This document shows, one piece after another, positions 36,047 to 45,187 of a stretch of DNA of 64,000 nucleotides. Source of the DNA: Zobellia amurskyensis (GTDB lineage Bacteria; Bacteroidota; Bacteroidia; Flavobacteriales; Flavobacteriaceae). The DNA lies in NCBI RefSeq assembly GCF_009725985.1, contig NZ_RCNR01000004.1:1-64000 (forward strand), written 5' to 3'. Under the pieces are notes generated by a model. That model worked only from the letters and a program-made list of their open reading frames with translations, was not told the origin of the DNA and searched no databases. The translations under genes were made by a program, and so were the position numbers. The number at the start of each line of letters is the position of its first letter. Within the stretch, counting starts at the first letter, position 1.

Positions 36047-36064
36047 TGTTTAAGTATTTGAATA

Positions 36065-37510
36065 TTAGTATCCTGGATTTTGGGTTAAAAGCCCACCGCT
36101 TATATTTATTTCTCTAGCCGGGATCGGTAACAATAATTTCCTGGCATCGAATACATAACCCATTTCAGTAGCGTGGGCACTTAAAACTGCATCCGCAACA
36201 CCAAATCTCAACAAATCGAACCATCTTTGGTTTTCAAATGCCAATTCTACTCTTCTTTCAAGTAAAAGGTCCTCTTTTGTAATATTGCTAACAGCATCAG
36301 TTAATCCCGCTCTGTCTCTTACTTTTTGAAAAGAAGTTAAAGCAGCTGAGTTGTTGGTTGATGCTCCTCCGGCCATAATTGCTTCTACGTGCATTAGTAG
36401 CACATCTGCATAGCGTAAAGCAATATAATCGTTACCTGCATCACGAGAACTTCCTCCGTAGGTTGGTGGTGTGGCAGTAACGTCAGATCCCTCAGGTAAG
36501 AACTTTGTCACTTCGGTCGCGTCCGGAAATGTCATGTATGAAACTACCGTTCTATTGCCTCCAGCTAATTCAAAATCTGCGATAAGGTTATCGTTTACGA
36601 TATTTTGACCATCTTCTTGTCCTTGACGTCTGCCTCCAGAAGTAAATTCAGAAGAAAAACTTTGACTTTCAGCGCTATTACCAGTTATATATTGAACGGC
36701 AAAAATAATTTCATCATTCAGTTCAGAATAAAAGACATCGCTAAAATTACTTTCCAGATCAAACGTTCCGCTATTAATAATGGCTTCGCACAATTGTTGT
36801 GCACCTGTGTAATTTGGATTTGACTGAGTTAAGTATACCTTGGCTAAAATACCTTGTGCAGCTGCTCTTGATGCTCTAGATTTTGAAGAGTTATCCAAGA
36901 CAGCAACAGCTTCTTGTAAATCTGCAACAATTTGAGTGTAAACTTGTGCTGCTGGTATCCTTGTAAAAAGAGCTTCATTTTCTGTAGGACCTACAACCGA
37001 AGTTACTAGGGGTATATCACCAAACATACGAACCAACTTAAAATAAGCATAAGCTCTTAGAAACTTAGCTTCTGCGGTATACTTTGCTTGATTACCTGCA
37101 TCTGCAATTTCAATAAAGTTCAAGATGTTATTTGCTCTAAAAATAACTTCATACATAGAGGCATAATAATCTTCAGACTCTACGTTATTGGCATTAACGG
37201 TATATCTATGGAAATCAGCTTTAGAGCCTTCTAGTGTAGCATTTCTTGTATTATCGGTTCTATGTTCGGTTAAAAGATGTTCAAATTGAACGCCTCTGTT
37301 AGAATCACCAATATTACTTACCGTATTCTCATTGACTCCTTGAAGGGCGTCATAAATTCCAACTACTCCAGCTAACACATCAGCGTCAGTTTGGAAGAAT
37401 GCATCTACTGCAACTGCTGTATCTGGCAGTGGATTTAAATATTCCTCAGTATCACAGGAAACAAAAAAGGACACTGTTGCGGCAAAAATTAAATATTTTA
37501 TATGTTTCAT
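36065..37510 (-). CDS. SusD-like glycan-binding lipoprotein, alginate locus copy 2
   Basis: The product has 481 residues from the ATG at 37510. I chose it over the upstream ATG at 37537 because it gives the normal signal MKHIKYLIFAATVSFFVSCDTEEYLNP with lipobox Cys19 and removes an overlap with susC. The core segments YIALRYADVLLMHVEAIMAGG and LLLERRVELAFENQRWFDLLRFG, and the end GGLLTQNPGY, are typical of SusD. It partners the SusC gene 16 bases upstream. Confidence 0.92.
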   Translation of the reverse strand: MKHIKYLIFAATVSFFVSCDTEEYLNPLPDTAVAVDAFFQTDADVLAGVVGIYDALQGVNENTVSNIGDSNRGVQFEHLLTEHRTDNTRNATLEGSKADFHRYTVNANNVESEDYYASMYEVIFRANNILNFIEIADAGNQAKYTAEAKFLRAYAYFKLVRMFGDIPLVTSVVGPTENEALFTRIPAAQVYTQIVADLQEAVAVLDNSSKSRASRAAAQGILAKVYLTQSNPNYTGAQQLCEAIINSGTFDLESNFSDVFYSELNDEIIFAVQYITGNSAESQSFSSEFTSGGRRQGQEDGQNIVNDNLIADFELAGGNRTVVSYMTFPDATEVTKFLPEGSDVTATPPTYGGSSRDAGNDYIALRYADVLLMHVEAIMAGGASTNNSAALTSFQKVRDRAGLTDAVSNITKEDLLLERRVELAFENQRWFDLLRFGVADAVLSAHATEMGYVFDARKLLLPIPAREINISGGLLTQNPGY

Positions 37511-37526
37511 TTTTTGTTTTTTTAGA

Positions 37527-40500
37527 TTAAAAGTCAATGTTTAGACCAAATGTCACCGTTTTGAATATAGGTGTACCTGCTCTTTGTGAACCATATGCTC
37601 TAGGGTTGCTGCCGTCAACATGTTCTGGGTTGAAACCGTGGTAATCATCTGCAGTAAGATAAAGTAGGTTCTGTGCAGTGGCATAAAGCCTTAAGCCGTC
37701 TAAACCTATTTTAGAAGTTACGTCAACAGGAAAGTTATACCCAAGATTTACATTTCTTAACGAAAAATAATCAGAGCTTGCAATAACCTCACTTGTTAAT
37801 ACCTTTTCTTGAATAAAAGATTCATGAGGTACAAGGCCGTCGGCAACTGCTTGTGCTTCACCACCACTACGGGTTCTGTTTCCAAACCAGTTATAGAAAT
37901 ACTGGTCACCAATATTATTTACCTGGCCACCCACGCTTCCTTGAACCATGAAAGAGAAATCAAAATCGCCAAATTTAAATTCATTGGTAAAACTATATAC
38001 CAAATCTGGATAGGGGTCTCCTAGAATTGTTTTGTCCTCATCGGTAATTAATCCATCACCATTTAAATCTTTTACTATAGTATCGTCAGCTTGTCCATTA
38101 ATACGGTTCCAAGGAGAATCAACATAAGTAGTCCTAAAAGAAGGTTCATCATACGCTTCTGTATCAACCACATAACCCCAGAAAGAAGATATAGGTTCTC
38201 CTATTCTATTAATCCATTGAGAGTTTCTGCCGTAATCATCTTCGATTAATGCGTTGTTGGAATCTCCAAAACTTAGTAACTCATTTTTATTGGTAGAAGC
38301 AATAAATGTGCTGTTCCATGAGAATTTTTCGCCAATTATGTTTTTGGTTCTCAGTTCTAGTTCCCATCCTTTGTTTTGTACCTTACCTAAGTTTACGATA
38401 CCATTGTTAAATCCTGTAATGTAAGAAACAGGGTTGTTCAATAGTAACTCATCACTAGTTCTTTGATAATAATCTAAAGACCCTGAAATTCTATTGGTAA
38501 AGAAACCGTAATCTAATCCAACGGAAAATTCTTCAGAAGCTTCCCATTGTAATAAGGCGTTTGCAATGTTACGAGGTGATACACCTGAAGCAATACTTCC
38601 ATCATCTATTGCATTTGAATTTTGTAATAGTGCTAAATAAGGCCATGCATTTACAACATCATCACCAACATTAAAATTCTCAGCACCGGTTAGACCATAA
38701 CTAGCTCTGAACTTTAGGTTGCTTACCTTATCACTGCTAGCTAAGAAGTTTTCTTTTGCTACATTCCAACCTACGGATACTGCAGGGAAATTACCCCACT
38801 TGGAGTCGATACCAAAAACAGAACTTCCATCACGTCTAAAAGAAGCATTGAACAAATATTTTCCTAGGTAAGCATAATTTACTCTGGCGAAATATCCTAT
38901 CTTTTTTAATTCAGTATTGGTTTCAACAGGAATGTCAACTAGGGTAGCGCCTTGGAAGTTTTTTAGCAAATCATTAGAAAATCCACCACCGGTAGTTATA
39001 CTTTCTTCAGATACCCTTTTTTGTATGGTAATACCTCCAAGTAAATTTAAATCATGCTTATCATTAAATGTTTTAGAATAGTTTAGGGTATTATCAGAAA
39101 TTAATCTACTTCTAAATCTATTTCCTAAATAATAAGCGGCTCTACCAGCACCCCCTGCATGGTGCAATGTGCCATCATATCGTGTTCTTTTTCTTTGCTC
39201 AAGAGTTACACCCAATGATGTTCTGGCTGTAAGGCCGTCTGCAATTTCATAACTTAAATAGGTTGACCCAAATAATTTGGTGTTATACTCATAATGCTCT
39301 CGCTCAACATATTGAGCATATGGGTTTGAATCTCCCGAAGTACGAGGTCTACTTGTACTACCATCGCCGTTGATGTCTAAGTTCAATAAATGGTTTTCAT
39401 AGAAATAATCGCCAACACCAACATCTGGGTAAGAACTACGATCTATAAATTGAAGGGATTCTTCAGTATGATAAATAGGTAACCATGGCGATTGACGTAT
39501 TGGATTGTGTATTGAGGTAGGTAAACGTCTTTGCTTAGTATAAGAAGGTGTAGCACTAAGTCCAAATTTTAATTTATCCCCAATTTTAGAATTAACCTTT
39601 AAACTGGCGGTATATAATTTGTAGTCATCTGTTATTACAACACCCTCATCACTCAGGTATCTTAAAGAAGCACTGAACTTAGTGTCTTCTGAACCACCTC
39701 TTGCAGATAGGGAATGGCTTGTAACGGTTCCTCCATCAAAGAAAACATCTTGCCAATCTCTGTCAACACCGGTAGTTGCAACTAAGAGTTGCGCGTATTG
39801 TGTTTCATTGGAAAGAGTTCCTGTTTGCGCTTGTTCAATTGCTGCCCAATCCGCTACACTTTTACTGTAATCTTCACTTTTATGGGCGCTTTTATAACCT
39901 GAGTAAGTTTGGTAACTAAATTTGGTTTTACCCGCCTTACCACTTTTTGTAGTAATTAAAATAACACCGTTAGAACCTTCACTACCATAAATAGCAGCAG
40001 ACGCGGCATCTTTCAATATTTCAAAAGACTCTACATCGTTCATATCAAGATTTCCTAGAAAATCTGAGCTTACGATTATTCCATCGACCACTAATGCTGG
40101 TCCTGAATCAGCCGTTACGGAACCTATACCTCTAATAGTAATAGTAGGGGCTCCACCAGCTTCGGCATTGGTTGCTTGAATGTTAACACCGGAAACTTGA
40201 CCTACAAGAGCATCATCTACCCTTGAAACAGCAATTTGGTCTAAGCTTTCATTGGTAACTTTGGATATAGAACCGGTTAATGTTGATTTCTTTTGTGTAC
40301 CATAACCAACTACAACAACCTCGTCTAGTTGACTGGCGTCTTCTTTCATGGTTATAGATAATTCGGTTTGACCGGTTATCGCTATTGTTTGAGTCACATA
40401 GCCTATGTATGAAAACTGAAGTAAGTCGCCTTCTGAAACATTTATTTGAAATAATCCGTCAAAATCTGTAGAAGTACCCCTGGTGGTATTGGCGATTATA

Positions 40501-40631
40501 ACATTTACTCCTGGTATTGGAACGTTGTCCGCATCGATAACCGTACCTGACAACGAGTAAGTATCTTGTGCGAATAGGGATATATTGAAGCACAATATAG
40601 CTATAAGCGTTAGTTGAGTTTTAAAATTCAT
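37527..40631 (-). CDS. SusC-like TonB-dependent transporter, alginate locus copy 2
   Basis: The product has 1034 residues from the ATG at 40631 (MNFKTQLTLIAILCFNISLFAQ). An in-frame ATG at 40661 would add ten residues before the signal. Domain order is carboxypeptidase-regulatory-like repeat, EVVVVGYGTQKKSTLTGSIS plug start near 110, and a long barrel ending PIFKTVTFGLNIDF. The signal peptide and first domain are closely similar to SusC copy 1, while the barrels differ. The two transporters may therefore take oligomers of different length or M/G content. Confidence 0.93.
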   Translation of the reverse strand: MNFKTQLTLIAILCFNISLFAQDTYSLSGTVIDADNVPIPGVNVIIANTTRGTSTDFDGLFQINVSEGDLLQFSYIGYVTQTIAITGQTELSITMKEDASQLDEVVVVGYGTQKKSTLTGSISKVTNESLDQIAVSRVDDALVGQVSGVNIQATNAEAGGAPTITIRGIGSVTADSGPALVVDGIIVSSDFLGNLDMNDVESFEILKDAASAAIYGSEGSNGVILITTKSGKAGKTKFSYQTYSGYKSAHKSEDYSKSVADWAAIEQAQTGTLSNETQYAQLLVATTGVDRDWQDVFFDGGTVTSHSLSARGGSEDTKFSASLRYLSDEGVVITDDYKLYTASLKVNSKIGDKLKFGLSATPSYTKQRRLPTSIHNPIRQSPWLPIYHTEESLQFIDRSSYPDVGVGDYFYENHLLNLDINGDGSTSRPRTSGDSNPYAQYVEREHYEYNTKLFGSTYLSYEIADGLTARTSLGVTLEQRKRTRYDGTLHHAGGAGRAAYYLGNRFRSRLISDNTLNYSKTFNDKHDLNLLGGITIQKRVSEESITTGGGFSNDLLKNFQGATLVDIPVETNTELKKIGYFARVNYAYLGKYLFNASFRRDGSSVFGIDSKWGNFPAVSVGWNVAKENFLASSDKVSNLKFRASYGLTGAENFNVGDDVVNAWPYLALLQNSNAIDDGSIASGVSPRNIANALLQWEASEEFSVGLDYGFFTNRISGSLDYYQRTSDELLLNNPVSYITGFNNGIVNLGKVQNKGWELELRTKNIIGEKFSWNSTFIASTNKNELLSFGDSNNALIEDDYGRNSQWINRIGEPISSFWGYVVDTEAYDEPSFRTTYVDSPWNRINGQADDTIVKDLNGDGLITDEDKTILGDPYPDLVYSFTNEFKFGDFDFSFMVQGSVGGQVNNIGDQYFYNWFGNRTRSGGEAQAVADGLVPHESFIQEKVLTSEVIASSDYFSLRNVNLGYNFPVDVTSKIGLDGLRLYATAQNLLYLTADDYHGFNPEHVDGSNPRAYGSQRAGTPIFKTVTFGLNIDF

Positions 40632-40766
40632 TTGTGTTAATGTTAAGTTAGTAGTATACATCGGTTTAAGGCCCGACGCCTAAATGAAATTGTGCTAATT
40701 TCATCTAATCTTCAACTTACTATAGCACGTAACTCATTAACGTCCCTGAATTTCGTAATTTTGTAA

Positions 40767-40865
40767 TGAGCGTGTATAGTAAAATGTATGTGTTCGTAGT
40801 ATTACTTCCCTTCAGAATGAAGTAATTTTTGTTAAAAGGATGGGTGTGCGCCCATCCTTTTTTTT
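40767..40865 (+). ncRNA. Candidate antisense sRNA opposite the susC copy 2 leader
   Basis: The -7 box TAATTTTG (40756-40763) on the plus strand precedes about 99 bases with an internal hairpin ATTACTTC-N10-GAAGTAAT (40801-40826) and a terminator GGATGGG/CCCATCC (40839-40857) followed by eight T. The first 30 bases (TAATGAGCGTGTATAG onwards) and the whole 3' half match the copy at 26246-26343. It lies in the same place relative to the susC start and the GntR sites. Confidence 0.6.
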
Positions 40866-40934
40866 ATATGTTTACTTTATACTTTCATAGAGTATTTCTT
40901 TAATTAATATTAGTCAGTGATTCATTTATTTAAT

Positions 40935-40976
40935 TGGTTTCCCATACTGGTTTACCAATTTGGTTTACCAAATATA
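40935..40976 (-). promoter_or_regulatory. susC copy 2 promoter with triple GntR operator
   Basis: Sites TGGTTTCCCA (40935-40944), TGGTTTACCA (40948-40957) and TGGTTTACCA (40961-40970) are 13 bp apart. The minus-strand -7 box TATATTTG (40976-40969) overlaps the first. The arrangement is the same as at 26412-26453. Confidence 0.75.
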
Positions 40977-41842
40977 ACTTAATACTTTGTTAAAAAAAAA
41001 TAATATTAAAAAATTTAGTCTTGAATTTTATGTATCTAATACTTTAGGGAGCTCCAATTTGCTAAATTGGTAATTAAGTGCTTTTGTGGCTTAAGGAAAG
41101 GAAAGTCTGCCATTAATGCCCGCATTAGCTATTATTAAAGGGTGTTTTAATAAGTAATAGTACTGGTAATTTCTATTGTTTTCTGGTGCGGGAATGAACT
41201 GCTATTAGCTATTTTTTATGTATTTAGTCGACAGTAACAGAGTTGTTATTTAGCCATAAGTCTTTTCAAATCAAACTAAAATTATATATCTATATTCCAT
41301 TTTTTGGTAAGAAATTTCATGTGTAATTTGCGCTCAAACGTAGAAGAAATCTCCTTCTTTTAACATTTTCGTTACCTCGTAAATTGTTATCTTAAACTCT
41401 ACTGTATTAGATAGGTTATTTGGGAGTTTTAATGCTCGTGCGTTGGATGAATCTCATCTTTGTCAAGCTTTTTTTGCAAGGTAATTTTGTTTTTCTACGC
41501 CATATTTTGTCTTTAATCATGTCATTTTATCGTTTAACAAGTGTTGGCTTTAATCCGAAAAACGACTAGAATACTTAGGGTGTTTTTTGAAACCTTTTCA
41601 CTTTTTTATACTTCAATAAAATAACTTATTGAATAATTTAATTTTAAAAAATCTTGTATGGATTACTTAATTTATGTTGTCTAATTCTGTATCATTTAAT
41701 AATTCTAGATAAATAGCTAAAATGTTGGTTTCCAATAGAAAATATGCATTAAAATGGTGAAATTTTCTAATTATTTTCTCTCTAATTATTTGAAATAAAT
41801 TATCTTGCTTAGGTAATTATTTTTTAAAACTAAAAACAAAAA
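40977..41842. other. Intergenic stretch upstream of kdgF
   Basis: There are 866 A+T-rich bases without a supportable gene. A single degenerate half-site TGGTTTCCAA occurs at 41726-41735, about 110 bases before kdgF. I see no exact TAnnTTTG box at a proper distance from the kdgF start. The kdgF promoter is therefore not resolved. Confidence 0.5.
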
Positions 41843-42217
41843 ATGAAACGATTTAGTGAAAAGTACATCACCACAAAAGACATGAAATGGGAAGAGCTTG
41901 GTGGAGGAGTATCAAGAAAATTTTTAGGTTACGATAACCAAATCATGATGGTAAAAGTAAAATTTGATAAAGGAGCATTAGGCGCACCACATCAACATTT
42001 TCATACGCAAGCTACCTTTTGTGTTTCAGGTAAATTTGAATTTGAAATAAATGGAGAAAAGAAGATTGTAGAAGCAGGAGATGGTGTGTATATTGAACCT
42101 AATTTATTGCATAGTGCAGTTTGCCTAGAAGAAGGGATTCTGATTGATACATTTAGCCCAGTACGAGAAGATTTTTTAAGTGGTGACGGGGTATCTTATT
42201 TTGGAGATAAAAAGTAA
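41843..42217 (+). CDS. kdgF: KdgF-type cupin, unsaturated uronate ring opening
   Basis: The product has 124 residues as a single cupin. Metal ligands are visible as His50, His52 and Gln56 (PHQHFHTQATF) and His90 (NLLHSAV). The active-site motif FSPVREDF (104-111) is the KdgF hallmark. The enzyme converts 4,5-unsaturated uronates from the lyases to linear 4-deoxy-5-hexoseulose uronate. It is the only plus-strand gene in the middle of the alginate locus and is monocistronic. Confidence 0.93.
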   Translation: MKRFSEKYITTKDMKWEELGGGVSRKFLGYDNQIMMVKVKFDKGALGAPHQHFHTQATFCVSGKFEFEINGEKKIVEAGDGVYIEPNLLHSAVCLEEGILIDTFSPVREDFLSGDGVSYFGDKK

Positions 42218-42313
42218 TAAGAAATATATTTTTAAGTTCACAATGAGAAGTTCAAACCTGTTTTCTTCAATTGTAAAGATTCGGTAAAAATTACTCAGAA
42301 AAAGAACTCATAA

Positions 42314-42378
42314 AATTCTATAATTTGGTTTTCATACTCCTAAATGAAAAAAGGATTTAAAAATCAAATTATAGAATT
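42314..42378. repeat. Nested inverted repeat between kdgF and PL17
   Basis: Perfect 14-base arms AATTCTATAATTTG (42314-42327) and CAAATTATAGAATT (42365-42378) enclose 37 bases. Inside these a second pair TTTTCAT/ATGAAAA occurs. It lies in the 288-base convergent gap between kdgF and the PL17 stop. The arms are A+T-rich and no T-run follows directly, so a terminator role is uncertain. A small mobile-element remnant is also possible. Confidence 0.5.
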
Positions 42379-42505
42379 ATTTCAAAAGCATTAATTGAAG
42401 TTTCATGAGTATTTGAAGCAAATATAAGCCATAATTAATATGGGTTTTGGGGGTGAATCAAAAAGCTCATGTCTTTAATAAAAGTCCACCAAAATTTTCA
42501 TACCC

Positions 42506-44767
42506 TTACTTTTTATTTACATTGATAAATTGGTAAGGTCCCGTCCAACGATATTCCTTGTTCTTAATTTTTAAAATGTGCTCTTTATTGGGCTGTTTGT
42601 CTTCATTTGCCAATACTAGCATAAGTTGATTGCCGTTGGACTTCGTTTCTATTACGACTGCAGTATATTCTTTAGTTTCTACCATAAGTTCTATTTTGGA
42701 AATTGCACTATTCGCATTTACCGAAAACTCTGAAACCGGACTATACTGCCCATGTGATTCCACGACTGAAACGAATGTTGTGTTTTGTGTGTTTTTTCTT
42801 CTGATGATAAGACCGGCATCCCTTCTTAAATTAAATTCGGGATCGTTGGCGCCAATTCGGACAAAATTTAATTCATCACCTTTATCACTTACAGTAGTTA
42901 GCGTATAAAAGTGTCCATTTTCTAACCAGCTGAGTTTGGCGTTATTTTCTTTAGGCTGTCCTTTTCCTTCTAGCCAAAGATGTTGATAGCCATGGTCAGA
43001 ACCTAATGTCTCTAGACTTTTAGGGTTGATAAAATCAAAATTAGTTTTCATAACCTGTCCTTTAAAGTAGAAGGGAAGGTCATATTGGTTCTCGGTAGTA
43101 GATACCACTTTTAGTATATCTAGTAAAAAAGGTTTTTCAAAACCATCGGCTTTTATCAATGCCATGGTGCGTTGCATTTCGGTACCAGGGTATGCATTCT
43201 TTTCTTTGGCACTTACAACTTGTACCTCTGGATTGGAAGTGTCAAAAAAGTAAAGGTCCGAATGGTGTTTGCTACCTACTTCATACTTTCCACCAAAATG
43301 TGAAGTTTCATTTTGAACAAGGGCATTGTGGGCTATTGTTTGTTTGGCCCAGGTCTTATTTTCTTTTAAATAATTACCTCCGCCTTTTTGCTCAATGTTC
43401 ACAAAACGGGCTAATCCATAATCTTGTAATATTTCTGTACCTTTTTCATAAAGTGAAAAAGAGAGTTTGTCATAATGTCCGTGGCTTAGACCTTGAGCGG
43501 CATATTTAAAAACCAAGGTCATGTCTTCATTGCCATATCTTAGTATGCCTACGCCACCTTGTTCACCGTTGGCGCCATCAGTTAAATTAATAGATTTCTT
43601 TTGAAACTTTTCAGCTTTCCCGTCCCTAATACCTATGGCAACGGCTAGACCGGAATCATCTAATAAAACCTGACCTTGTTCTTCTGCGATGCTCAATAAC
43701 TGTGGATTATGACCACCGTAGTGATACGCAATATCAAGAGCAGTAACTACTTCACGAGACTTGTATGACATCCCTTTTTGTGCATCGTTCAATGGGAAGA
43801 ATTCTCCATCCGCATCGGAAAGGTTTATCAATACATCAACGGATTTTAGCAAAACACTATCCTTATGCTCAAAAATCTTTTGCTCAGGCTTTACATTGTG
43901 CAGCGCCTCGGCAAAAATTAGGAAAGGATACATGGCATATCTTTGGTAGTAGGGCCCTTCCGTATAATATCCGTCAGGGGAAAATGGCTCATCTACATTG
44001 GCAAGAAAACCAACTTCCTGACCTTCTATTTTTATAAATCCTCCATCGTTATCCTTTGCTCCAATAGGTAATCCGTCGTCTTCTATTCCGTATAACGCTC
44101 GCTGAATTAATTCATCATCGTCCATTACCAAACCAATCATGCCAACGGCAGCATTGCCCCATGTACTATGGTTGTGAACACGATTATAGAATTGTGGATT
44201 TTCTATGGATATGAAATCTGCAAAAGGTCTGAAAAGATTTTTTTCAAGTTGCTTACGTTCTTTTTTAGATAGATAATCATATACACAATCATAGGCCTGA
44301 CTTACGTAAACCAACCAGTTGGAGTCATTAAGACACTGCCAGAATAATTTACCTCTAGCGTATGAACGCGTTTGCGGATGTACGGGCAAATCTTTGTACA
44401 TAGCTTCATACTGAAACAACATGTCCTTGATGTAGATGGCATATTTTTCATCATCTAAAATCTGATATAATACACCGGCTTTTTGAAGAATCAAAAAGTT
44501 AAGCTTGTGGCGTGAGTGAGTATATCCACCAGAATAATCTTTAGGTATCGGGGTTTCAATTCCTAATGCTATTTCGGCATCTACCTCGGCTTTTACTTTT
44601 TCTAATGTAGCATCAAAAATAGGAACGTTACCTAGTTCCGCTCTTATCTTCTGTACGCCCTCTTTGGTTAAAATTAGGCTTGGGTGCTCCTGTGAACGAC
44701 CACTAAAGGATAGTAGTAGAACACAAATGAAAATTTGCAATGCCGTTATATGTTTAATCATCTTCAT
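42506..44767 (-). CDS. PL17 oligoalginate lyase
   Basis: The product has 753 residues. A signal peptide (about 1-25) is followed by the alpha/alpha-toroid domain and the heparinase II/III-like beta-sandwich. The catalytic region carries Asn199-His200 (RVHNHSTWGNAAVG) and a Tyr in EGPYYQRYAMYPF (270-282), which correspond to the N-H and Tyr of characterised PL17 enzymes. HGHYDKLSFSLYEKG in the second domain is the family motif. It acts exolytically on oligomers to release unsaturated monomer in the periplasm. Transcription comes from a GntR-controlled promoter 330 bases upstream, across a structured leader. Confidence 0.94.
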   Translation of the reverse strand: MKMIKHITALQIFICVLLLSFSGRSQEHPSLILTKEGVQKIRAELGNVPIFDATLEKVKAEVDAEIALGIETPIPKDYSGGYTHSRHKLNFLILQKAGVLYQILDDEKYAIYIKDMLFQYEAMYKDLPVHPQTRSYARGKLFWQCLNDSNWLVYVSQAYDCVYDYLSKKERKQLEKNLFRPFADFISIENPQFYNRVHNHSTWGNAAVGMIGLVMDDDELIQRALYGIEDDGLPIGAKDNDGGFIKIEGQEVGFLANVDEPFSPDGYYTEGPYYQRYAMYPFLIFAEALHNVKPEQKIFEHKDSVLLKSVDVLINLSDADGEFFPLNDAQKGMSYKSREVVTALDIAYHYGGHNPQLLSIAEEQGQVLLDDSGLAVAIGIRDGKAEKFQKKSINLTDGANGEQGGVGILRYGNEDMTLVFKYAAQGLSHGHYDKLSFSLYEKGTEILQDYGLARFVNIEQKGGGNYLKENKTWAKQTIAHNALVQNETSHFGGKYEVGSKHHSDLYFFDTSNPEVQVVSAKEKNAYPGTEMQRTMALIKADGFEKPFLLDILKVVSTTENQYDLPFYFKGQVMKTNFDFINPKSLETLGSDHGYQHLWLEGKGQPKENNAKLSWLENGHFYTLTTVSDKGDELNFVRIGANDPEFNLRRDAGLIIRRKNTQNTTFVSVVESHGQYSPVSEFSVNANSAISKIELMVETKEYTAVVIETKSNGNQLMLVLANEDKQPNKEHILKIKNKEYRWTGPYQFINVNKK

Positions 44768-44892
44768 GTTTAATTAAGTAATTGTCCTCAATCATATTTT
44801 TACACTACTTCCTGTCAAAGCAAAGTTACTGTCGTAGTTGTAAGATGAAACTTTGATGAATATAGAAGCCATTATTGTTTTCATGTAATTAA

Positions 44893-44972
44893 TTTGGTCG
44901 CCAGTCATCTCGGTATTTTCCATATTCTTCAGGGTTTTACTCCTGACGGTATAATGGATTCACTGGCGACCA
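44893..44972 (-). promoter_or_regulatory. Structured element in the PL17 mRNA leader
   Basis: Perfect 12-base arms TTGGTCGCCAGT (44893-44904) and ACTGGCGACCAA (44961-44972) enclose a second stem TCAGG/CCTGA (44928-44932 and 44941-44945) flanked by CCAT/ATGG. Nearer the gene, CAAAGTT (44821-44827) and the adjacent TCAAAG (44815-44820) can each pair with the same AACTTTGA (44849-44856), so two forms are possible. This looks like a cis-regulatory RNA. No known riboswitch class was recognised. The rest of 44768-45081 is leader without a gene. Confidence 0.55.
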
Positions 44973-45081
44973 AGTGCATGTTAATGGCTTTACAATCTTT
45001 AGAATATCTGTTTTTCTGCATCCTATTGGAATGCGTCATTGAGTAAAATGGCGAGACGTATAATATCTACTTACGAACAAC

Positions 45082-45132
45082 TGGTTAACCAAATTGGTTT
45101 ACCAAAAATAGAAATATTTTTTTATTAAGCAA
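45082..45132 (-). promoter_or_regulatory. PL17 promoter with paired GntR operator
   Basis: TGGTTAACCA (45082-45091) and TGGTTTACCA (45095-45104) are 13 bp apart. On the minus strand TTG (45132-45130), a 19-base spacer and TATTTTTG (45110-45103) form a full-consensus promoter whose -7 box overlaps the operator. Confidence 0.82.
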
Positions 45133-45187
45133 ATTATGAGGTAATTATATGTTCGATTTAACCTGTTGGCGATTTGAAATAAACGGT

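Noticed and set aside
43159-43509. 116-codon plus-strand ORF inside the PL17 gene
   Set aside because: It is fully opposite strongly conserved PL17 coding sequence and shows no domain.
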